Shown: positions 37,972-49,400 of the stretch, piece after piece
Numbering within the stretch: the first letter of the stretch is position 1
Layout: every line of letters begins with the position of its first letter
DNA from: Zopfochytrium polystomum
Taxonomy: Eukaryota; Chytridiomycota; Chytridiomycetes; Chytridiales; Chytridiaceae
Length of the DNA: 64,000 bases
Direction: 5' to 3'
NCBI GenBank assembly: GCA_025765615.1
Contig: JAIVFJ010000026.1
Location: 372,001 to 436,000 of the forward strand
Made by a program: the position numbers and the translations under genes
Notes under the pieces: model-generated
The model's input: the letters and a program-made list of their open reading frames with translations, nothing else
Database searches by the model: none
What the model was told of the DNA's origin: nothing

Positions 37972-39546
37972 ATGGCCCCTCCGCAGCCCGCCTCACCCTC
38001 CACACCACCATTCCCAGATGCCGCAGCCGCAACCTCCACGCGCCTCGTCACCGTCCTGCTCCGCCAGGTCGACGTGCCGCCTTGGGTCGACGCCGGCATC
38101 CTCGTCACGGTCCCGGCCACCGGCGGTGCGCCCGTCCACCGCCTCCGCCTGGACGTTGCCGCGCACGCAAAGCAAGGCAGCTGCCGCCCCGAAGACGTGG
38201 TGCTGTACCGGCGGTTTCCGGGCAGGAGGCGGCCGCGGGGGGAGCCGCCCCCCACGACGGCGGCGGCGGGCGGCGGTGCGGCCACGGGGTGGAAGCCGTT
38301 TGGTGCGGCGGGCCTGCTCCGAGGCGGGTCGAATTTTGATGGCGGCGGCAGGGGGAACCGCAGCCGCCGCACGTCTTCGGCTGTGAGGGGGTTTGACGAT
38401 GGTGGGTGCGGCTGCAGCGACGAGGACGACAGCGGGGAAGGGGACGACGACGACGGCATTGATGGCAGCGACGACCGGGACGGCAACGTGGACGAGGGTC
38501 AGCTGCCGCACGGGTACGCTTCTAACTTGCTGAACCCGCCGCTCCCGGGCGACCTAGAGTTGCGCAAGAGTCGCAGGCGGCGACGCGGCTGCCTCGTCGA
38601 TGAGCCGAACTCGAACCTGGTGGACTCGGTGATTGCGACAGAGTGGACGTCCCGCCTCCCCGTTCCCGCTCCGCGCATCTTCGCGGACCCCATGGAGCCC
38701 TTCATTCCGGCCTGCAGCGCAGTCAACGGCATCAGCGAAGAAGAAACTGGTCCCGCCGCCGCCGTCGCCGCAATGCCCCCTATCCGCCTCGACCCCGACC
38801 ACTTCCCAAAAGACCTCTTTGCAGACCCCACCGCCGCTTCGTCGTCCCAGTCGTCGTCGTCGTCAGCACGACGCCGCAGCGCGCTTCCACACACGGCAGT
38901 CCCGACGCCGACGCCCACAGGCATGTTCCCCGCGCCGCCGACGCGCCCGCGGACAAAGGCCGGTCCCGACGCAAAGGAAAAGTCGTCCGCGCCACCGCCG
39001 CCGTCTCTGCCGCTGCCGTTCCTCCCGGTGACTGGGGCCCGCCGCGCGTCTACCCGACCGACGCCGCAGCCGCAGCCGCAGCAGCAGCAGCAGCAGCAGC
39101 AGCAGGACGCCGACGCGTCCCTCCCGCCGCACCACCTTGCGCTCTACTTCGACGTCGCGCCGACGATCCGCCGCCGCCGTTTTGGCGCAGATGCCGCCGC
39201 CGTCGTCGCGGCCGCACCGCGCGACGCGTCCAACGGCCCGCTGCTGTGTCCGGTCGCCGTGTCCGCAGCGACGGGGTTCCCGCGCGGACCACCGCCGCCC
39301 GGAGCCGCGGGCTCGGAGTACACCGCGGCGGCGGCGGAGACTGCGGGGGAGGCGACGGCGGCCGGGGTGGAGCGCGACTGCCCGCTGCTGATGATGGAGC
39401 CGGTGTGGGTGTGCACGCCGTGGCGGCGGTGCCTTGCGCGCGGGGCGCGGTACAAGCGGGAGAGACCGTTGCGCGGCGGCGAGGGCGGCAGTGAGGGCGG
39501 GGACGACGAGGACGGCGATAGGGAGGCAGATGATGGCGGTGGCTAG
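37972..39546 (+). CDS. Low-complexity, GC-rich protein of 524 aa (unknown family)
   Basis: One uninterrupted frame from ATG 37972 to TAG 39546, in very GC-rich DNA. I recognise no domain. Visible parts: an N-terminal segment RLVTVLLRQVDVPPWVDAGI followed by VLYRRFPGRRRPRG; an acidic Asp/Gly stretch (about 38415-38490); a middle block VIATEWTSRLPVPAPRIFAD-PMEPFIPACSAVNG; a polyglutamine run (about 39070-39105, QPQPQQQQQQ); HHLALYFDVAPTIRRRRFGA; and a C-terminal arginine then acidic tail (KRERPLRGGEGG, DDEDGDREADD). Fragments related to it lie at about 46.09-46.33 kb and 50.31-50.82 kb, which supports it being a real gene family and not a chance frame. A long antisense frame exists because of GC bias and was rejected. 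Confidence 0.65.
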   Translation: MAPPQPASPSTPPFPDAAAATSTRLVTVLLRQVDVPPWVDAGILVTVPATGGAPVHRLRLDVAAHAKQGSCRPEDVVLYRRFPGRRRPRGEPPPTTAAAGGGAATGWKPFGAAGLLRGGSNFDGGGRGNRSRRTSSAVRGFDDGGCGCSDEDDSGEGDDDDGIDGSDDRDGNVDEGQLPHGYASNLLNPPLPGDLELRKSRRRRRGCLVDEPNSNLVDSVIATEWTSRLPVPAPRIFADPMEPFIPACSAVNGISEEETGPAAAVAAMPPIRLDPDHFPKDLFADPTAASSSQSSSSSARRRSALPHTAVPTPTPTGMFPAPPTRPRTKAGPDAKEKSSAPPPPSLPLPFLPVTGARRASTRPTPQPQPQQQQQQQQQDADASLPPHHLALYFDVAPTIRRRRFGADAAAVVAAAPRDASNGPLLCPVAVSAATGFPRGPPPPGAAGSEYTAAAAETAGEATAAGVERDCPLLMMEPVWVCTPWRRCLARGARYKRERPLRGGEGGSEGGDDEDGDREADDGGG

Positions 39547-40195
39547 TTGGGTTCTTACTGCTCGTCGCATAAGGTGTGATAAAGGGAAGCCGTTGATGGG
39601 AGAATAGTGATTTTTTTCTTGTTTTGTTTCACTGTGGAGAAAAGGTTTGAACTAATAATGAACAAACCGGAGGTCAAGACCTCGTCCAAAGAACGGCTCG
39701 ATGCCAGGCTCAGATCATACTGTAGGACGCGTGCGTTTCGCGAACGGGTGGCCCAATGGGCGCTGGGCGCCTGACGAAACCTCTCTTGGTTGGGGCGAGC
39801 AACCATCATCGATCGGCGGCTCAATAACGTTTAATTTTTTGTAGTCAATAGTAATAATAATAACGCGACCTTTCATGTAAAAGAGTCAGCCAAGGGGGGC
39901 CCGCAGTTGTTTCGGTAAGGTCCGAAATGTGCCGTTTTCACCCACCATCACATCATTTATTGGGTGACTCCCCCGTGGTTGCCCAAAAACTTCGGTTTAT
40001 GAAAAACCGATTGAACCACTCGAGTTATTGAAAAAGGGATAAAGTAAAGATTGAACCTTGGGGGCCAAACAAAAGGCTTCTTCTTCGCACGGACGCAGCC
40101 TTATCTTCCTTGTCAGTTTCGCGTGAAAATCTTGCGCAAAAAAAAGTTTGATGTTGGCACCCATTTCTCCACAAGAGGAAATAGACAGAAAAGGA

Positions 40196-40237
<42 letters not shown>

Positions 40238-40442
40238 CGAAAAAAATCAGGTTCCAAGCGACGCGCTCGAACAACAACAACAACAACCACCCAAACGCCA
40301 GCCCGTTCGATCTTTCCTGTCCCACTGCTGCTATTAATCTTTACATTTAACAGCCGCCGATCATCCAGAGCAAACAGCCAGGCTTATTCGAGCGTAGCAG
40401 CCGGCAAAGAGAAGGGATCCCTCGCCGCCCTTTTCTGTTGCA
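39547..40442. other. Intergenic region upstream of Sel1-repeat gene
   Basis: AT-rich stretch followed by the promoter/leader of the Sel1 gene, which includes the (GACA)n tract. No gene supported. Confidence 0.5.
40197..40237 (+). repeat. (GACA)n microsatellite in Sel1 gene leader
   Basis: About ten tandem CAGA/GACA units on the sense strand, 206-246 nt upstream of the Sel1 gene start codon. Confidence 0.95.
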
Positions 40443-43400
40443 ATGTTGCGCAGCAGACTCGGCGTGGCTCCTCCTCCTGGTCGGGCCTCGCAAACTGCTG
40501 CTCCCGCCGCCGCTCGGTCTCCCATCGCTTTCCCGAGATCTCTGCCTCAAAATCTGGCTCAGCAGGCCAAGCTTGATCCTTCCATATTCGCTGACGCCGA
40601 CTCGGATGACGATGACGGCGACGGTGACCTCGAAGAAGTGGATCATGCTGGCCCCGCTCAGAATGGAAAGCTGGCCCGGGACGGGCCGTACTCTGATGAC
40701 GAAGATAATGAACCGCTGAATTACCTGCAGCAGAGGAAGCTGATGGAGCTACGACAATTATCAGACACATCTCATACCGTGCCCACACCTCCTTCTCCAC
40801 CATACGCAACTTCCTCCGCCCCTCCACCAGTAAGCTTTTCAGAGTCGACCCAAGCGGCGTTGTTCACATCGAACAACACAACCAAAGTGAACTCGGTCAC
40901 TTCGGAGAGCCCGGCAACTGTCATTGCAACCCAACCATCTTCTTTCGAGGGCTTCCCTCAAACCAATAAGGTGATGACGTCTAAGATTTATTTATAACTT
41001 GCGTTCAATGGCAGCTCAACTCTTTACAGTTTTCAGCTGACGACCACGATTCGATTGTCTCGAAACCGTATCAAGACTCGAACATTGACGACGATCCATT
41101 TGACTCTGGCAGCGAAACGTACTCTAGTGCTTCGTCACACCATGGCGGTAACCAACCTCTCAGTACGCACGTTGGGCCGACCGAGCCGGAAGCTCTCCCG
41201 TCGGGATCGGTCATGCCGCCTGTAACTGAAATTGATCCCAGACCGAACGTTGCTACCGCTCCTGCGACCTCCTCGACTTTGGAGAAACTGAAACAGAGGC
41301 AAGACAACGCTAATAACGTGTCGATCCCATCAGTTTCGAGGTTGCCGAAGTCGGCTGACGTCGACAACGTTGGTACTAGCCAGTCCTTGCACCACGAACG
41401 CGCATCTCGAAAGACAACAATGTCAGCGAGCCCCAGTGTGGGCGCATCAAAGGTGTCCACCACCGTGACAGCTCTCCTCCCACACACGCCGCAAGAGGCA
41501 GAAGACGACTTTCGTGCTGGTCGTAAACTGCTGCAGCTCGTGAAAACCCAATCACGGCGCCAGCAGTTGGAAACCTACACAATGGCTGTGAAGAAACTAG
41601 AGTCGGCAGCAATTGGAGGACCGCACCCGGAGGCGATGAAGCTTCTGGCAGAAGTCGTCTACGCACCAGCCTCCCCACTGTGCAACGCTTTCAAAGTCTC
41701 TGAATGGACAAAGCGTAGGGCAGCATTTCTGGAAACCCCCGAGGGGATGATGGCGCAGGCTACGTTTTTGTTCCGATCCTCTGTTTCGAGCTTGGATGAC
41801 CGCGACGAAGGTGCCAATCCCTTGGCTGCTAAAGCGATTGCGAAATTTGTCCCAACCGAATCTCGAAAGAGCCCAAAGGACGGAGAGTGCATTGTGCTCA
41901 TCCGCCGCGCCGCCGATTTGAACCATCCAGGCGCAATGCATGAATTTGGTGTCTACCTTTGGGAAGCTGGAAAAGGAGCGGAAGCTATTGCTTGGCTCGT
42001 TAGAGCTGCAGAGACTGGAAAAGTTTCGGCCAGCGAGACTTGGCTGGCGGAAGCGTTTGAAAGTGGGCTACCCGGTCTTCCTCGGGACGAAGTAATAGCG
42101 GCGAAATGGAGAGCAAAAGCGAATGAGAGGAAACGTATTGCGGCTATGGAAAGGGAGCGAAAGCTAGTTGAGCTTCAAAAAGACACGGAACGTTCTCGAG
42201 AGATATCAGCAGCTCGAACCATAGAGCAGCGGCAGCTGGAGGAGAAATCAAAGTTGCGAGAAGCAGAGGCGGCTATTAGGATTGCTCTCGACCCGCAATT
42301 ACGAGCTGCAATAAGAAGTGTGGAATGGGGCTACTATTCATCAGGAATCGAACAGATCCAACATCTCGCGTCCGCTCAGGGCAATGTTGATGCGCAAGAG
42401 TATTTGGATCCAGATTTATCTCCACTACGGCCAACGAAAACGGGAGCTGTGATCATGCACCATCTTGGACTTCACCAGGCTTCTCGCGCTGACCCGATTG
42501 CTGCTGCGAAGTGGTTCCGCCGGTCGGCGGAGGCTGGCTACCATGAGGCTATGCTAACTTACGCCGCCTACTTGATTGTTGGCAAAGGTCTCGATCAAGC
42601 GGACCCAGGTCAAGCGATGGCATGGCTTATGAAGTGTTGGGATGCGGGCCGCAACAAAGAAGCGGCCCTAGCGCTCGGGGAGGCGTATACGAAAGGAATT
42701 GGCGTACCGCCGGACCCTGCCAAAGCAGTCAAGTGGTATACTCGCGCGTGGGAAACAGGGAAATTTCCGGAAGCGGCGTTCGCTGTTGGCCTGGCGTACG
42801 CCACGGGCTTTACACCCGGAGCAGTTGATCCATCAAAGTGGACAGAGACGACAGTTGGCATTCCGTCGGGCGGCATCGTCAACGAGGTTCTTGTTGGCCG
42901 AACAGTGTCCTCCACAAACAAGACTTCTGGATCACCCAACCAAAGCCCGACTCGACAGCCTTCGCCAGCCTTGTCAGACCAGAGCGGAGGCGTTCCACCT
43001 GAGTTGTCTCCTTTCTCACCGCGGCAGATGGAGGGAGAAGAGGGTATCCCCTCGTCCGTAGACTCCACAGATCGGAAGCGAAGGGACCTTCCTTCACTGT
43101 CTCATTCTTCGTCCACTCCCTCACTGAAGCACAATTCTTCTTCTTCTCAATCACTGCCTGGGAGACACGGCTCTTCTTCATCAACCGTTCGAACACTGTT
43201 GAACGACAGTTCAAAAGCAGTGGCGCCGTCGTATGCAGGCCGTACTATGGTCAAAGGACTGATGGCTGTAACGCAAGATGTCTGGAGAGCGGCGTTTTGG
43301 TACAAGCGTGCTGTCGACCAAGGGAACCACGCGAGAGCGTGCAACAATTTGGGTGAGCTATACATGACGGGACGAGGAGTTGTTAGAGATGATGTTGTAG

Positions 43401-43717
43401 GCTTCAACCTGTTTAAGCGCGCTGCCAGGTATTTAATATTTTGTGACGTATTTTTTACATCTTTTGCTCACTAAACTGCATTTTTAGTGCTGGCTTAGCC
43501 GAGGCGGAATACAATGTCGGTCGCTGTTACAGAGAAGGCCGTGGATGTTCTCGAGATGAAGAGCTTGCCATCGGTTGGTTTCGGAAAGCTGAGGCGAAAG
43601 GTACCAAGCTCTGTCGGAGAAAGGAAAATCTCTAATCGCGCTAACCATGTCTGCAATCTAGGGATTACGGAGGCAACGGTTGCCCTCGCAAGCTCTCCTC
43701 TTCTATTGAAAAATTGA
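40443..43717 (+). CDS. Sel1-like repeat (SLR) protein
   Basis: Exons 40443-40970, 41015-43428, 43488-43600 and 43662-43717 join in frame (1037 codons with stop); introns are 44, 59 and 61 nt with CTAAC-type branch motifs. The N-terminal 300 residues are disordered (Ser/Pro, an acidic DADSDDDDGDGDLEE). Then come Sel1-type repeats: HPGAMHEFGVYLWEAGKGAE, DPIAAAKWFRRSAEAGYHEA, QAMAWLMKCWDAGRNKEAAL, PAKAVKWYTRAWETGKFPEA, RAAFWYKRAVDQGNHARACN and AEAEYNVGRCYREGRGCSRD. A charged helical segment (RKRIAAMERERKLVELQKD) interrupts them. SLR proteins are scaffolds, in fungi including activators of chitin synthase (Skt5/Chs4) and ER quality-control proteins; which applies here is unknown. The C-terminus is short after the last repeat. 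Confidence 0.85.
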
Positions 43718-44250
43718 TTTAGCTTTGATACATGTCATATAACGCCGCGCTGCACTTAATGCGCAATTCTTTATTTCTATTCTTTCATCAAAAACACCGA
43801 ATAAAGATTTTTCGACTCGCTTCGATACTGCCTCATGATGTTCAGCAGAAGAATGGGACGCTGTCCATAGTAGTGTCAGCATTGGAACACTAGGCTTGCA
43901 AGAAAGTTTTGTACCTACTTTTTGTGCGGCAGACCCCACTGCACCTGCAAATTCCAATTAATCTGCTGCAGTTTCTACATGAATTGAAAGCCTGGAAGAG
44001 CTCTTTCTGCTGCAATTTTTTACACTGCAAAGCGATGCCTGCAGCTGATGTAACAGAGGTTTGAAAATCTGTCCTATATGTAGGCCAAGGACAAATAGGC
44101 GCAATCCTTTATTAAGGACCTGCAACTTTTCGCTTTTGTATTGGTTTCGTTAGGAAGAACTATTTTTTTTTTGTGGCTGCAGCAGGAAGGAGAGGAGAGG
44201 ATCCGAATTTTTTTTTTTGACAGCTGCCAACAAAGGCTAGTCTTATTGCG
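43718..44250. other. Intergenic region before the piggyBac remnant
   Basis: 3' flank of the Sel1 gene. It includes T-rich stretches and a short motif at 44096-44118 (AATCCTTTA) that recurs in a similar context at about 45980. No gene supported. Confidence 0.4.
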
Positions 44251-45562
44251 ATGGCTGCGCCTGTACCCTCCATCGAAGCACCTGTCCTCAACAACCAAAC
44301 CATACCTGAAGACGTCGTCAACCCTGCCCCCTTCACCCACAACAATGACAATGACAATGACGACCCCGTCTTCACCATCTCCGTCAGCAACATTCCCGCC
44401 CTCTTCCACCTCCCCACATTCTCCTTCGCCACTTCCCTGGCACCCTCCTCCACGACCAATCGACCTCCCTTCTGCCCAAGCTTCCAAGCAAACTACACAA
44501 TGGGGTCCCAAAATTCAGTTGATGAAATGATGATTGCATTCAAAGGACAACTGCCAATTCTTCAGCACATGCCTCTGAAACCCATCAAGCGTGGCATTAA
44601 AACCTTTGGTGTGAGTGATGCTCAATCCAGCTATCTTTGCAACTTTGAAGTCTACACTGGAAAGAGCACTGGGGCAGGGACGCAGCCTGAAGTTGGCCTG
44701 CGTGGAAGTACTGTGCTTTGATTGATTGAAAATCTTGAAGGAATGTACAGAATTGTTCATGCAGACAATTTCTTTCCAAGTGTGGCACTTGCAAAGAGCT
44801 TCTTTTGAGAAAGACATACTCGAGAGGTACAATACGTGATCATTGAAAAGGGTTTCCAGCATCTGTAGAAGTTTCTAAAAAGGAGCCGAAATACACTCAC
44901 AAATATTTTTGATGGATGTGGAAGGAGGTTTTGTTGGAGTGATTGGCTTCGTGGATAAGAGGCCATTCCACATGATTTCCACTTGTGATCCGGTCAGCTG
45001 GACTTTCTTCCTTGAATCAACATTCTGGATAACATGACTTAGAATTTGAGAAAACTTGCACAGTCCTTGAATACAATAAGTTCGTGGGTGGCATTGACCT
45101 TGTGGACCAAATCATGGCATTTCTGGAACCCAATGTAAAACAAACAAGCATTGGTATCACAAGATATTCTACTGGGCGCTTGATGCTACTGTCCATAACA
45201 GCCACATTATTTTCAACAAGTTGATTGGAAAGGACCTTGGTATGAATGGCTTTCGCGAGGCACTGGTGAAGTCGTTGCTGCCTGGATATGAAAAGCACAA
45301 GCAGATGAACTTGTCTATTCCTACTTTGCATACCCATATTATGGCCCAAACTACATTCCATTCACTTCTAGGCCTGCTCCTCCAAAAAAGCAAAAAAGCA
45401 AAAAAAATGCAGAAGGATTGTGCATATTGCAAGGTGGAGTACAACAAGAGGCAAAAAACCAGTCCTCTTGTAAGAAATATTTTTTGCTTAGGGAAATGCT
45501 TTTCTCATCATACAATTATGCTGCAGCATAGCACTGCTGGTAGAGTGTCAAAAACTCAATGA
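44251..45562 (+). mobile_element. Degenerate piggyBac-type transposase
   Basis: The frame 44251-44721 contains NSVDEMMIAFKGQLPILQHM then KPIKRGIKTFGVSDAQSSYL and FEVYTGKS, the DDE_Tnp_1_7 (piggyBac) pattern around the second catalytic region. A short stretch further on in other frames, HADNFF resembles the third acidic motif. At about 45070-45120 NKFVGGIDLVDQIMAFLEPN matches the GG(V/I)DxxDQ motif, and 45410-45520 codes for a cysteine-rich C-terminus (KDCAYCKVEYNKRQKTSPL, then C-x3-C and HH). Frames change several times and stops intervene, so it cannot be active. The N-terminus looks replaced by Pro/Ser-rich sequence. I could not identify TTAA-flanked terminal repeats with confidence. Confidence 0.8.
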
Positions 45563-46089
45563 AACAACAGTTTCTGTCATCTTATCTCATGTACTCCATC
45601 ATTATTGCTTTTTTCTTTCAACGACTCGCCCCCATCTCTACGTTTTTGTGCCAAATAAATGTCAGTGAACTTCTGTGTCCCACCAAAATATTATTTTATG
45701 ACCCAAAAGTCTGGATTTATTAACAGAAGTCTGAGAGGATATCTCACAGAGAATTTTCAGTGTGTTTCCCAAAGGTTTTGGTCAGTCATTGATGGGCCGT
45801 AAATGTAGGTGTGTGTGTGTGGGCGGGAATTAATTGTCATTTTCAAACAGATTTACAAAGCACATCATATCAAATTTGGAATCAAAATATTCGCTCACTC
45901 CTCCTCTTTCAGGTGGTATGCCCCATGTGACAAATGGTTGTCATTTGCAGTGTTAGTGACGTATGAGGGAGGGAGGGCAAAATCCTTTACTTAGGTTTTT
46001 GTGTCCGCGGTGTAAAGGGTTAGCGCCTGGCGCGCCCAGTCGTCCCGCCCGTTCGTTGGATCAGGGTCCCGCTTCCCTTTTCGTACAAC
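45563..46089. other. Intergenic region, piggyBac flank
   Basis: AT-rich sequence following the transposase remnant. The transition to GC-rich DNA at about 46000 marks the start of the related fragment upstream of CRN-like copy B. Confidence 0.4.
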
Positions 46090-46335
46090 CCGAACCCGAG
46101 GCTGCCGTCGGCAATGGCGCCACTGCCGCCGCGATGCCTTCCACTCGCCGCTTTGTCGTCCTGGCCGTCGCTGTCGTCGATAGTCGTTGTCGACGTCGAC
46201 CCGACGGCGCCGCACTCGCTTCCAACACACCGCAACGGCAGCGGCGACGGCTCAGACGAAGGCCGGTCCGGGAAAAGCCGGTCTGCGCCGCAGACCTATT
46301 GCTGGGGCGCGCCGCGCGCCCGCCACACACTCGTA
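46090..46335 (+). pseudogene. Fragment related to the 37,972-39,546 gene (A)
   Basis: GC-rich stretch aligning by eye with about 38,780-39,000: CGCCGCTTTGTCGTCC versus CGCCGCTTCGTCGTCC, and an AAGGCCGGTCC block followed by a GAAAAG-GTC-GCGCC pattern. No frame carries through. It ends about 120 bp before the start codon of CRN-like copy B. Confidence 0.5.
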
Positions 46336-46456
46336 TCTTTTTCCCTGGGAAGAAGGGTTCACTCAAAGTACCGAGCCTTGTGGAGTTCAAGAGGGGCAGG
46401 CGGCCAGAATCCGAAGTACAGAGAAAACGAGGTAAATGAACAAAAAAGAGACCACA

Positions 46457-49400
46457 ATGTCAAAGGCCCTTCACGTGTCGACGTCAACACCACCGCTTCC
46501 GCCACAGCTGTCCAGTCTCTATGCATACTGCCTTCATTCGTCCGAGCGCCACGATCTCCTGAAAGACATCACCGAAGCTGCAGATCATTCTGACCTGTTC
46601 GATGCCTTCCACAAGGACCGCCTGGCTTGGGTGAAGGAAAACCTCTCGCAACTGTTGGCCGAGATCGGCATCGAGCACGATAAACTCGAGCAACTGAACC
46701 CTGCTGCAACCAATTTGTTTTTGGAGTGCCGAGATCTTCTTGAACGCAGTTCAGACTGGGTTGACAAAGGCAAGATCACTGATGCAGTGTCGCTCCTCGT
46801 GAAAGCTTGCTTCACCAGTTCCCCAACTCGGCCTTCGATCGAATCGTCGATGGAAGTTCAACCGCCTGCGCATCTCCAGGATGTGTTCCTTTTTCTCACC
46901 AAGGCAAATCTCACTGTATCCAAGCAATCGAAGGCTGCTTACGACGAAGCACGGAAGAAATGGGTCTCGGAAGTTTTCATTCCGTGGGTGGCCAGCGACA
47001 GCAAGACGCAAAAAACAGCTCAAAGATCTTCACAATCGAGGAAACCAACTCACGAGTACGGTCTTTTCGGAATATGAGGCTGCCAAACCACCTTCCCACT
47101 CGCACTTTCAAGAGCTCTTAAAATTTAAATTTAAAATCACCTTCCGAAAGTCCCAACCAAGCCCTGCTCTTCGTGCTCTTCCTGAAGAAGCCAAACTCTC
47201 AAGTGCCTTTCACCAAAACTTCTTGGACCCACATGGCTACATACCTCGACTGAGAAAAGACTTGGAGGAATCAGCAGATGGATGGCACACCAATAGCTAC
47301 TACTACCCAGGTGTGACTTTGGTGCAAACGTCTGGTTCTGGAAAATCTCGGGCTGTGGCACAACTGGCATCTCGAATATCCAAAGATAAAGATGGACTCC
47401 GGGTTGTTTACTGCAGCTTCATGCAGCCTGGCTCAACTGGCTATCCCAAGCGATCAAAAATTGCTGATAAGTTGGTGTTGTGTCAGGACGAAAGCGAATT
47501 CAAGTACTACTTTGCTGCTTGTTTTGAAGCAGTGATGGAAGATCGCAACACACCACAGAAGATCCTTGAACGGCAGACCAACCATGCAACCCAGGAGGCT
47601 TTCTGGACTGGCATTGAGGACAGGATGGAAAAGCTTAAAAAACTATCAGTTGATGCCTTTGATCAACATGCGTTGTTTGCTGAGGGTGATGGCAACCAAC
47701 TTGAAGTTGTGTTTGTTTTTGATGAGGCGCGATCGCTTCTGGAAAACCCACACAGTCAATCTGAATCTGGAGCAAAAAGTCCATTTTACTATATGCAGCG
47801 GGCTGCGCAAAGTTTTGCCAATAAGAGCCGGGCGTTTGTCATCTCCATGGACACAAAAGCTCGAATGCCTCAAGTTGCACCAGTGAACAGGGTTGATGCT
47901 GCTGAAAGACTTTCAGTTGCTGGGGAAGACCAAAAGAGGAACTTCAGACCTATGTTCCTCTTTGGTAGTGTGGACATTGGATTATTAAGTTCGTATGGCT
48001 TGAACGACACTGATGCGTTTTCCCCAAAACAATACCTGTCTCATGGTCGTATTCTATGGAGAGCTTTAATGGATGCAAGTTTTCCGATTCAGAAAGTCCG
48101 TGAACTTGCAGTGTCAAAACTTGCTGGAGGAGGAAAAGTTAGTTTTGATTCAACTCCAAAAATCACAGCAACCATGGCTGCAAGCTTCATTCGAGCACGA
48201 GTCTCCTATCTTGTCTATCAGTCAGAACTTTCCTCTGAGCTGATAGCTTCAAATATGTGGTGGTGTATGTCCATTTCAGAGGAACGGGATCACATTGTTG
48301 CAGGAATGCCATCAGAGCCAATCCTTGCAGATGCTGCTGCACTGTGGATGCACAATGCTGAGAACCGTCTGGAGATCTTGAAATTGTTTTCTTACTTATC
48401 ATCAAGATCTGCTGTTGATGTTGGTCACAGTGGCGAGATTGTTGCACAGCTCCTACTCATTTTAGGGCGTGATGCAGCAGTGTGGAAGGCGTGCAAAAAT
48501 TTGAGCAATGTCAGTCAGTATTTTTAACCCTGCTTTGCTTCTTTTTATGGACTGACTTTCTTGAAGGAAACAAAGTCTGAGCTGGCAAAGAATCGAAACC
48601 CTCAAGAGATTTGCCGACTGATTGTATATTATGGCCTCATTGGCCTCAAAGAATTTCTTGAGTCCACATTACAAGCGAGTGCCGCCAGCGACCTTCGCAG
48701 AGAAAGCAAGGCGAGGAGCCACTATGCAAACCTTCCTGATCCGATGGCTGTTGGAAAGGTGTCATTCACCCACTTTGTCCAACTTTTTGACAGCGTGACA
48801 GACATGGCTGTGTTGGCTTTGCTGTTTGCCCGCGGTGCTGCCGTTTGGTGCAGAGTCGGCACGGTTGGAGTCGACTTGATCATTCCTGTTTTAATGCCTG
48901 ATCGCAACAACGAGTATGTTATTCATGCAGACAACATGACATACGTTCTTGTGCGAGTCAAGAATAATGCAGACTGTGCCAAGGACAAGAATTTCCAACA
49001 CTCTGCCACAGCGGGCAACTCTGCACTCAGCTGCGATCTAGACACAGTCCCTCGCCATATGTATTTGTCCCTATTTTTGAGTTTCGGTGGCAAGACAGCA
49101 AACGTTGAGATTCTGGAGCCCATGCGGGATCTTCCAAACTTGAAAGCGAAACTGCCGCCATCATCTACCTTATTCAACTATGTTATTCCAAAGGATGGCC
49201 CGCATTCGGAGATTTACAGTAATTTGCGCAAAACGCTTTGCGAGGAAATCGCTGAGCAGCAGCGTGAGGAGGAACTCGGAGGGAAGCGTGCAGGCAAGCG
49301 AAAGCGAGATCCTTCCCCTGACAATTCCAAGTTGGCCGACGACATTTCAGCCACCGAGGTGGCGCGGCGCTTTCGCCAGTTGTCAATTGCGGTGTTGGGA

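Noticed and set aside
38863..39570. Long minus-strand frame (235 codons) opposite the 38 kb gene
   Set aside because: Arginine-rich shadow caused by very high GC; the plus-strand frame is longer and has conserved islands in the 50.3 kb relative.
43990..46010. TTAA-bounded piggyBac ends
   Set aside because: A shared AATCCTTTA motif occurs at about 44,103 and 45,980 but in direct orientation and without TTAA at the second site.
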